A stretch of DNA of 64,000 nucleotides from contig JAQJVL010000155.1 in the NCBI GenBank assembly GCA_035578905.1, positions 1,809,298 to 1,873,297 on the forward strand. Direction: 5' to 3'. This DNA comes from Stictocephala bisonia. Its lineage: Eukaryota; Arthropoda; Insecta; Hemiptera; Membracidae. This document shows, piece after piece, positions 56,041 through 64,000 of this stretch. The first letter of the stretch is position 1. The number at the start of each line of letters is the position of its first letter. Below the pieces are notes generated by a model. That model ran no database searches. It was not told where the DNA came from and saw only the letters and a program-made list of their open reading frames with translations. Position numbers and translations under genes: made by a program.

Positions 56041-57199
56041 TCTCAAGTTCCAAAGTCCTTGGCTACAACAGTAGATTATACCCTAAACGTGATCATAAAG
56101 AGTGGTAACACCAAATTATATACACCAATAACTTATTAAATGTAACTGCAAATTAAATAAACTAATTACATTTTTTCATACGGATTTATACGTGATATTG
56201 TTAATATGATTTTAGATCGCTTCCATTGCCAAATTACAAACAGTTGTGTATTTAGTATAAACGTTGTAGTAGTACTGACATTCATTTGTAATAGCTTTTT
56301 ACATTTAGGTTTTAAGTATCATGAGAAATCAGCAAGGCTATTGAAATACCTCTTTACTTAAAGTTGTTCGATAATATTTTAATTACTGTAATCCTGTTTC
56401 TAAACGTCAAGTTTCAAAGTACAAGTTGTTATTTCTCATCCTTTCTGGGAATGAATAAACATTACTTTTATTAGTGAGCCAGTGGTTGGTATTATTTAGC
56501 TTACATAGCAATAGTTATATGATAAAGGAGAATGCCAATAGTGTTATACAGTACAAGTAACCAAGGAGCATGTAACTGTTATTTAATAGCGGTCAGTATC
56601 ATCAGACGTTACCTAACAGACAACAATACAGCATTGTTACCAGCTGACCCAAGACAATGTCATTGAAAAAGGATGCTTATGTCGTGTCCACCGTGTAACT
56701 TTTCCATTGATATTCAGTGCATTTTATAATAAACATGTAACGAAACATAAACTTTATAAGATATTGTTACAGAACACGGTAATTATTAGCAGCCCCCCCC
56801 CCCACCATCTTACGTGGATAATTGCGCACTTCCGTAACTCTAGGCCTACCTGGTTTTTTGTTTTTTTTCAGAAAGTGCTGGAAAGGCAGTAAATTTGCCG
56901 GTAGGTAGAGCCAGAACCTTATCAAAATTGCTCCCAGAAGTACATATATCCCCTTCCAGAAACATCTCGAATAACACATTTTGTAAACATCTAGACTCAC
57001 AACAGCACTTTTTACAAAAAGGACACCTCAGCCGATCAGAGTCAGTAATGCCCTCTTCAGTGAAGGTTGTCTTCAGCCTGAAGCGCAAGTCATAGTAAGT
57101 GACTGAGTTTAATAGTACGAGATATTGTGTAAACAATTATTTCGCACTTTGTATAGCACAATACATACAATACTAAGAAATTGTGCGTATTTTAAGGTG
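56041..57199. other. Noncoding DNA
   Basis: Open frames on both strands over 56770-57140 show no recognised motif. A run of ten C lies at about 56793-56802. Confidence 0.5.
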
Positions 57200-57305
57200 A
57201 TTTAAGGGTTACATTAGTATATAATGGGTGTGAATAGCATTTGTAGTCTGGTTATTACTAATTGAGATTGACTGTTCATCAAAAAGAACCATTTATTGAG
57301 CCTAA
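57200..57305 (-). repeat. SINE-B 3' part, cut by a LINE
   Basis: GTAGTCTGGTTATTACTAAT and AAAAGAACCATTTATTGAGC match the SINE-B core in reverse; the copy stops where the LINE tail at 57306 begins. Confidence 0.55.
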
Positions 57306-58313
57306 TTCAATTCAATTTCTTTATTTACACAATTGAACATTATACAGTTTTCTGTGCAAGTCAGTAAATACATAATATAAACAACAAATTTAAAATAAAT
57401 TAAAGTAAAGTGTAAGTCACAATAATGATTAAAATAAAAATAAAAATCTATGTACATCAATTACCATTAGATATTTCGATCTGTATGCCTCAAAATGGGG
57501 ACCCCTCGAGAGCTTCTTGAAGGCTATAAAAAGCTCTCCCGATCAAGTAGTCTTTTAAAATAGTTTTAAATGATTTTAAGCTATTTTGGGTTTTTATATG
57601 ATGTGGAAGAGAATTGAATATTTTTGGTCCTAAGTAAAATAGTGAGTTTTTGAACAATGACAATCTAAATTTATTGATTACCAGATTATTTTTGTGTCTT
57701 GTGTTATAACAGTGTTCTAAGACAGGAAATTCATTCTTATTTTTAAAAATAAAAACTGCTGAATGATAAATTAGAAGGCAAGTTAAGGTGAGAGTACCAC
57801 TTGATCGGAAGACCTCCCTACAGCTCTGCGACTGTTGCAATCCCCAGACAACTCTTAGAGCCCTCTTTTGGAGACGGAAAACTCTTTCAAAAGAGGATGC
57901 ACTACAAAATCCCCAGAAAATTATTCCATAGCACACTCTGGACTCAAACAATCCAACGTAGCCCAGCCTGAGAGTTTCTTGGGAGGCAAATGACGAGAGG
58001 CACCTCAGGGCAAATATTGTAGAATTAAGCTGTTTTACCAGATAATTTATGTGAGTGTTCGACTTTAGACTAAAATCAATATGGACCCCTAAAAATCTTG
58101 TGGTTAGGACGTTATTTAAAGGATTGTTACTGAGAAGAAAGTTACTGGGAATATTCTGTGTTGTCTTAGATTGAAATTCTATGAGTTCTGTTTTTGAGAG
58201 ATTTAGATATAATTTATTTTCAGTGAACCATTCGAGAAGTTGATTTGAAGTTGCGAGAAATTGCTGAGATAGGATGTGGTAGTTGTTGTGATTGAAAATC
58301 AAAACAACTACCT
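57306..58313 (-). mobile_element. 5'-truncated CR1/Jockey-group LINE
   Basis: Ends on the minus strand with AATAAAGAAATTGAATTGAA, a polyadenylation signal plus a (TTGAA)n tail. It contains the C-terminal third of ORF2 (next entry) and about 180 bp of 3' UTR. It inserted into a SINE-B copy. The 5' truncation point is near 58313, where an in-frame TAG precedes the homologous part. Confidence 0.75.
57490..58302 (-). CDS. LINE ORF2 C-terminal fragment (RT thumb region)
   Basis: About 270 open codons. It begins just after the RT active site (LLEWFTENKLYLNLSKTELI has the N-x-x-KTE block), continues with TRFLGVHIDFSL, GYVGLFESRVCYGIIFWG and LQKRALRVVWG, and ends with KNSLFYLGPKIFNSLPHHIK, a C-terminal pattern shared with the intact LINE at 38.9-41.8 kb. 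Catalytic palm and endonuclease are lost by truncation, so it is non-functional although the frame is unbroken. No Met is present at the start; the 5' boundary is the truncation point. Confidence 0.8.
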   Translation of the reverse strand: MIFNHNNYHILSQQFLATSNQLLEWFTENKLYLNLSKTELIEFQSKTTQNIPSNFLLSNNPLNNVLTTRFLGVHIDFSLKSNTHINYLVKQLNSTIFALRCLSSFASQETLRLGYVGLFESRVCYGIIFWGFCSASSFERVFRLQKRALRVVWGLQQSQSCREVFRSSGTLTLTCLLIYHSAVFIFKNKNEFPVLEHCYNTRHKNNLVINKFRLSLFKNSLFYLGPKIFNSLPHHIKTQNSLKSFKTILKDYLIGRAFYSLQEALEGSPF

Positions 58314-58867
58314 AAGGGCAGCTGACAGTTCTAACAGACACAAAAAAATAATGAATTTGCTACTGAACCAAAAAAATCGATTCATACTTTGTTCGTTAAT
58401 TAATAGGGCTATTCATAGTAGAAAATTACGCTGTAATCAATGCATTATCTCTCTTGGAAAGATAAAATAACTGTACATAACTATTAAAGTTTTAAACATA
58501 ATGACAATATTTTAAAATTACTTTTAAATAATAAATCTGACATATTTATAGAATGTTGTGCTATGTAAGTATAACATATTTATTTTATACATTCAATATT
58601 TTGCTTTGTGTAAATGAATACAGTGTATGAAAACATCAATCAACGAAAATATGAAGGTATTTTAATTTCTTCTAAATTGATATTTACTTAAACATAGACC
58701 GCTTATAAAACGACCTTTTGAACACACTGATTCACGTGAGACAGAGAACCACTCTTTCCCTCACTGTGTAATTCCGTTTTAAACATTTTTGCAGTATGCC
58801 TCAAACTGACGGTTCAAAAGCAAGGGGGGATACTCCGTCCATTTTATGTCAGAAACAGTAACAGTGA
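58314..58867. other. AT-rich noncoding DNA
   Basis: Nothing recognised. Confidence 0.6.
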
Positions 58868-59115
58868 CTATTAGTTGGTTTGATTAAAACCAACGAATCA
58901 AGCTTAGGACGAATAAATTAAATCATTATTTAATATTAAAAAAATTCATAATGGCAATAACACAATAAATGATAATGTAAGCAATAAATAGCAATTAAAC
59001 AAAGTTGTTAAGTTCATTACAGGTAGTTTTTAAACTTAACACTGTTGCGCAAGTTTAACATGAAGCAAAGCAACTCAGCGGTGGAATATCCCCCCTGCCG
59101 CTGAAACACCTACGT
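58868..59115 (-). repeat. Dispersed repeat Q, copy 2
   Basis: Inverted partner of 20280-20570. Confidence 0.55.
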
Positions 59116-60590
59116 GCGCCAATATAACTCGTAGGCTGCTTACTATCTGGTCCAATTATAGAAGCATTTTACAGTATTATACTCCATCCTAAATTTTACA
59201 GTCACAATATATAATTCCATAGCTAGTGGTGTAATGTGGATATGTAACAGGCAGTCTTCAGAGTAACATGTAAAGACTTGATACGTTGAAGGGTTGCTGG
59301 GATAATTAGATAACTCAACTTCAATTAATTGAAATATTTAAATTCATTTCTTGGATTTTTTAAAATTTTTTAATTAATGTATTAAAAGAATCATTGTTTG
59401 GTTGAATAAAGCGCTGCTAATCCTTTAATTTAAAAAATTAAGTATCGTTATTTTTTGTACAGGCGTGGAGGCCTTAATCATTATTATTTTTTCCTAATGC
59501 GGCCCTCATAATTGGTCTGTTGGGGTCGCAGTTGTTTTTGACAGGTTTCAGTATGTATGTTTTCTTTTGTTTGTTTTAGTTTTTGAATATATCTGTTTGA
59601 ATATAAATAAATCTTATGTTTAATAATTTAGTCTATATCTGGTTGTGTTATATATTATTGTATTATAACCAAGAGTGTATTATAAAATTTTGAGTACTTT
59701 ATTTAGACGCTTATATTATAATTGTGGTTCTTCAGTTATTTAAGTTTTTTATTTTTCGTAAAATTTGCTTTTTTATTGTGATTAATCATTTTTCCTTAAA
59801 AATGTATTTCATTTGTATAACTATACCTGTGAAAACAATAAATAAATGTATTATTACTAGTTTTTTGTAAGTAGTGTGGTGTGTATATAATTAAATACAC
59901 TGATAAACATACCACATACATTTGTGTATATTTAGACCACTTATACGTCAAGAAATAAAAGTGACTAACAAGCGCTTTCAAGACAGTAAATAATTTGAGC
60001 ACACAAACGGCCAGAGGGACAAAGTTGAAATTCCCTTAGAGTCCTAAACAATTCATCAATTATATAGAACAAATATGAGCTTGAATTCCCCCCTGCGGTT
60101 TTCGAACAATCAAGAATGCTGTAGCCAGAACCGCCTTGTACAAGCGGATACGCATTCATTCAACGGATAATGATTTTGTCTCTACAAAACCAAAATGTTT
60201 CGTTAAAATTGAATAATAAGTAGCTTAATAAAATTTTTGCTAAAGATTGTATTATGGTACAAGTTGTATTATTTTTTCTAAGTTAATACTATTTTTATGC
60301 ATTTTAGGACTACTAGCAATTAATAAGTGAGCAAGCTTACATCAAAAAATTTAATTTCGATTAATTTATTAATGTAGAGTACAATGTCATTCATTACCCT
60401 TAAAAGTTTGTAAAAAACTATATATTATTACTATTAAAAAGGTGAAAAAAGCAATCATTTTTCTAAACGATGTTTTATCGATTACTTTAGAAAAGTAGAG
60501 CGACTTTTGTCTCCCACCAGAGTCAACACATTGTTTGAATTAATAAAATTAAATTCTATTCGATGCAAATATTACAAAGTTGAGTCGGCC
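59116..60590. other. AT-rich noncoding DNA
   Basis: No gene or clear repeat recognised. Confidence 0.6.
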
Positions 60591-60594
60591 CTTG

Positions 60595-61020
60595 TCCTAC
60601 AGTTCTAGAACCCATTACTTGTGGAGACAAAGTGTTGTGGAGATTGTAGGCGACCGGTTTTCTTAATATTGACACAGCACCCGCTAAGCTGAATGGTTAC
60701 CATCGAAATGAATACTACTATAGAAATCTGGGTTGTCCATATTGTGAGGTAGTCAGTGTCCAGATAATGTGTAGGAGAGAAAACCCTCTCCTATCAGGCT
60801 TGTCATTTATCTGATAATCAGACCAATACAACGTGGTTCATATTCCACATAAAGCTGTAGATCCCTTAGTTGCTTTGACTTCTAAGCTATTATTAAACAG
60901 TCATTTCCAAGCACAAGTCTAATTAGTATCCAGACTACGCAGGCCATCCCACTAATCCTACACTCATGTAATCATTCACATTCGCCTTTAAACACGCACT
61001 ACGATGAGTCGGCGTCACAG
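60595..61020 (+). repeat. SINE-B copy, nearly full length
   Basis: Starts TTCTAGAACCCATTACTTGT like the 44-kb copy, with ACGTGGTTCATATTCCAC as a decayed B-box-like region and CAGACTACGCAGGCCATCCC in the 3' part. Confidence 0.65.
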
Positions 61021-61814
61021 TATCTAAGATAATTAGAACAACGATATTTCATACTTACCGTAACAATGTGATTAATATATATTTAATTTTCATAATTCAA
61101 AAAATAGAACATTATCAATTAATAATATAGTTCAAATAGAACATTATCAATATAATTCAAAGTGAGTACCTGTCAACAATAATTGTGAAATATTTACAGA
61201 TATTTCTCATCGTATTTGCGTGTAACAATATCGATTCACGTGTTCGATTTCAGCAGTCAAAAACCTTCCTCCTGTAGTAACGAGTCAGAGAAACGTTAAC
61301 TACAGCTGCCATGTGTACATATTTACATCACCAAAAGGCTCCACATGAATTCAAATCATTTATTGTTATTATACATACTTTAAAAATGCAAGTAAATTTT
61401 TTTAAATTAATAAATTAAATATTACTTAAATAAATACCTGAATAACATAAGTACTTGCAGCGTACTCAATTTTATGTTGGCTTTATTATTACTAAAATAA
61501 TAATGCCTTAATACATTTTCTCCATTAAAACTGTTATATTTTTAATAAATACGTCTTTACATAAACAATTAGTGAAGTAATTAACAGTGGTGAAATAATT
61601 AATTCTACTCAACTAACGATGGTAAACGCAAACAGTTATATCTTATCATTTGAAGTTCTTATAAGATGGGAAATTATACAAATAGATAAATTGCAAATAA
61701 ACACATTGTTTCGTATAAATTTGTGATTTATTTAAGTACTGCTGTCAAGTTCCAGTATGTTGTATCAATAGAATCAACCATTAAAGACATGACATAATTA
61801 AATTTGGTACTCAC
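61021..61814. other. AT-rich noncoding DNA
   Basis: Short direct duplications (AATAGAACATTATCAAT twice near 61105-61150). No gene. Confidence 0.6.
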
Positions 61815-61844
61815 TGAAACTTTCTTGTTGGGATAATCAGTTTT
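61815..61844 (-). CDS. Candidate microexon B (30 nt)
   Basis: Minus strand: acceptor ATTTATTTGTTTCAG, 30 nt, donor GTGAGT. The segment is a multiple of three and open, reading KTDYPNKKVS from its first base. Layout matches microexon A 42.8 kb away on the same strand: same acceptor core (TTTGTTTCAG), similar size, and a copy of repeat R upstream in the intron. The two peptides are both short, polar and Lys-containing; homology between them is possible but unproven. Alternative microexons of one long-intron gene is the favoured reading; chance splice-site pairs are the alternative. Confidence 0.4.
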
Positions 61845-61990
61845 CTGAAACAAATAAATATTTACAAAATATATAAGGAAGCAAGTTTAAAAGGAAGCTA
61901 AAAATTGTTACTTATTATTTTCCTCTTTACATTGATGATGTTCAGAACAAATGATTCCTTAACTTAGAAGTTGTGGTACTAAATGAAGAT

Positions 61991-62222
61991 TTAAGCAGTC
62001 TTTTCTTTGAATAATTTCCTCACACTCGAGTTTCCGACGCTCTATCGAGTGTTGACTTTGAAACCACTAACTTGCAACTCCGTTGATTATCAGACGACCA
62101 GTTGTCGTCTGTCGTCCGTCCCCAAACCATCGTGTGATTTGAATAGTCGTGTCATTTGACTCTCTTCCCCTGCTTGGCTACCAGGCAGCGCCAGTTGTCA
62201 GTAGCTGACATCCGTGTTTTAT
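61991..62222 (-). repeat. Dispersed repeat R, copy 3 (longest)
   Basis: Includes both the part shared with 19323-19425 (GTTGACTTTGAAACCACTAA, GCAACTCCGTTGATTATCAG) and the part shared with 16959-17150 (GTCCGTCCCCA, GGCAGCGCCAGTTGTCAGTA). It defines the fuller element, at least 230 bp. Confidence 0.6.
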
Positions 62223-62487
62223 AGTTGAACATTACTTCACTTGAAAACGTTTCACACTTTTTAACCTAGATATTTTTTAAATGTTCTAGGACATGTGTGA
62301 CTATTACCCTCTGAGACAGATTTGTTTTGGTTTGGTTTATTTATTTATTTTTTTATATATAAAATTAGAACAGCAGTTATTAGTTTATAAAATATTAATT
62401 AATGGATAAAATTAAAATGTGGTTTCAGGAGGCTCTGGAAAATGTGTTCATAAAAGTTCAAGTTTAAAACTGTCCGTTCATAAAATT

Positions 62488-62536
62488 AAACTGTAGTCTT
62501 TATTTTAATTTGATATTAAAATAAAGACTACAGTTT
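62488..62536. repeat. Perfect 22-bp hairpin
   Basis: 62488-62509 and 62515-62536 are perfect reverse complements (starting AAACTGTAGTCTTTATTTTA) with a 5-nt loop. Confidence 0.9.
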
Positions 62537-62549
62537 TACCTTAAGGAAA

Positions 62550-63119
62550 ACCAAATTCCATTGTGGTGGTAGGTGCAGAAGAATCATCAGTATAACGGAT
62601 ATTAAATAGTTATTAGAAATACAATGCTAATATTAATCACTAGTCTCAAATTGAAACTGCTAACTAAAAATTATTTAATGAGTGAGTAAAAGACATCCAT
62701 TAGGGGTATGATGTCAAAAGGCACAAATGACGTCACACTTAACGACCGGTGACTGTGTAACAAGTCCTGGTAGATGGTTCTATCAGTTTGCACGACAGGC
62801 GAGTTTAATGCGAGTCGCTGACGTTTACGCATAAATCAATTTGGCTGGCGTGTGGGTCGACATGAAACTGAGGTGAACTTGACACAGATAACTAAACAAG
62901 CGTTTGTAAAATCTTTTTATTTCTTAATATTCAAAATAACTGTTATAATAATAGTATCGTTGATTATTTTTTTAATTAAAGGGTGTTAGATTTTTATGTT
63001 AAAAATATAAAACAATAAAATTTAAAATTATGTTTTAAATTTTAGAACTTAGGCTTAAGCGGCCGGTGTCATAACTAGATTCTTCATTTTCCGGTGACAA
63101 CCGCGTCAAGGTACTATCT
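62550..63119. other. Noncoding DNA with a GC-richer block at 62.74-62.88 kb
   Basis: 62740-62880 is unique and less AT-rich than its flanks; no coding motif. The rest is AT-rich. Confidence 0.4.
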
Positions 63120-63124
63120 GCAAT

Positions 63125-63185
63125 ATTTATAAGATAACCAGACGTTTCGCCCATACTGTGATGTGGCATCCTCAGTAGTCTCAGA
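63125..63185 (-). ncRNA. Hammerhead-like motif
   Basis: On the minus strand: CTGAGGA (63173-63167), a stem closed by GCC and GGC around a 12-13-nt loop, then GAAA and CGTCTGGT. ACTA before the first box can pair with TGGT (one G-U). Core positions fit a hammerhead; stem II is short. No Penelope coding part is adjacent. Confidence 0.4.
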
Positions 63186-63215
63186 GAAACCATATGGGAT
63201 GGTTTCTCTGAGACT
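63177..63215. repeat. Perfect 17-bp hairpin
   Basis: AGTCTCAGAGAAACCAT (63177-63193) and its exact reverse complement (63199-63215) with a 5-nt loop, lying at the junction between the hammerhead-like motif and the R1-group LINE fragment. Confidence 0.9.
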
Positions 63216-63220
63216 ATAAG

Positions 63221-64000
63221 ATGAATATGGGATGTCCGCAGGGGTCCGTTCTCGGGCCTCTGCTTTGGAATCTCGCTTTTGACAGACTTTTAAAAAAAAG
63301 AATTCCCACTACAAGTAAATATAGTAGCTTTTGCTGAAGACATAGCATCATAATCGAAGCTAACACCAGAAGGGAACTTGAAAACATAGCTGCACAGGTT
63401 ATGCAGATTTTGGAACAATGGGCTCAGTCTGCGAGAATGACTGTCGCACCAAACAAAATCAAAGGCATTGTTCTGAAGGGCAACATGAAGGCAAGGCCCC
63501 CGGTCATCTTTTACCAAAATCGGCGGATTCAAATGGTTAAGGAAGCCCCATACTTGGGCATTACTCTAGATGAAGGCTTAACATTTCTACCGCACGTCAA
63601 AAACAAAGGTGTCAAAGCAAGAAATCTCTTTGGCAGGCTTGCTAGACTGCTCTGTCTTTGCTTCGGCATCAAACAAGTACAACTCAACACCATCTATAGA
63701 GCAGTCTTTATTCCGATAATGTCTTATGCTGTACTTACTTGGAAGCATAGACTTAATCACTACGCCATTAAGAAGAATTTAAGAAAATCACAAAGATTGG
63801 CGCTCATCAGCACCACAGGGGCTTATAGGACGTCGCCCCTAATGGCACTCTGCCTGATAACGGGGAACCCACCCATAGAACTTAAGCTTGCAGAATTTGC
63901 AATGCTAAGAGAAAAGGCACTGAGAAGAATAGCCGAAACCAAAAAGGATATCAAACAAAGAACTAACACCGCATGGAAAGATGAATGGGTGAATGCAGAT
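63221..64000 (+). pseudogene. R1-group LINE reverse transcriptase, runs off the window
   Basis: Begins in the RT palm: MGCPQGSVLGPLLWNLAFD, then after a local frame disturbance (63310-63350) a FAED where F/Y-A-D-D is expected, then a long open frame to the window end with NKIKGIVLKGN, APYLGITLDEGLTFLPHVKN and LISTTGAYRTSPLMALCLIT. The last block is characteristic of the R1/TRAS/Waldo group of I-superfamily LINEs. The catalytic Asp-to-Glu change and the frame disturbance (in-frame TGA at 63335) indicate a dead copy, at least here. The codon composition is much less AT-rich than that of the 39-kb LINE. C-terminus and 3' end lie outside. Confidence 0.8.

Overview
The window looks like a gene-poor, AT-rich stretch of a large arthropod (most likely insect) nuclear genome. 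Three things point that way: low-density non-LTR retrotransposons of insect-typical clades (CR1/Jockey-group, R1-group, RTE-like), Penelope-like elements with GIY-YIG endonuclease domains and hammerhead-like motifs, and several tRNA-derived SINEs. There is no operon structure, rRNA, genuine tRNA gene or CRISPR array, and no host protein-coding gene that I can name.

Layout. 1-4.9 kb: unassigned AT-rich DNA with one tRNA-derived SINE (3.68 kb). 4.9-6.2 kb: a near-perfect ~1.3 kb palindrome, each arm carrying the same Penelope GIY-YIG domain and a hammerhead-like motif. 6.2-14 kb: SINEs, a SINE-split tandem duplication and small GC-richer islands. 15-19.5 kb: microsatellites, an 83-bp perfect tandem duplication, an RTE-like RT remnant and a 33-nt candidate microexon on the minus strand. 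21.4-21.8 kb: a second, shorter hammerhead-bearing palindrome. 23.1-23.9 kb: a 21-bp minisatellite. 27.3-28.2 kb: a broken Penelope 3' half. 28-36 kb: SINEs, a LINE inserted into a SINE, and an inverted duplication. 37.8-42.3 kb: the one intact element, a two-ORF LINE (PHD-finger ORF1; endonuclease plus reverse transcriptase ORF2) ending in a TTATTC microsatellite. 42.3-52 kb: tandem duplication, SINEs, a MITE with nested inverted repeats and an 8-bp target duplication, and LINE remnants. 53.4-54.2 kb: a 77-bp satellite. 55.5-56.0 kb: a pyrimidine-rich minisatellite. 57.3-58.3 kb: a 5'-truncated LINE. 61.8 kb: a 30-nt candidate microexon, again on the minus strand. 63.2-64 kb: an R1-group LINE fragment running off the end.

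Interpretation. Two microexon-like segments on the same strand, both with strong splice sites and both next to copies of the same dispersed repeat, suggest that much of the window may be intron of a minus-strand host gene. That is inference and the gene is not identified. The most interesting structural signals are the two hammerhead-bearing palindromes, both with an 18-nt spacer at the centre, and four further hammerhead-like motifs scattered through the window. All family assignments come from reading motifs by eye; no database was searched.
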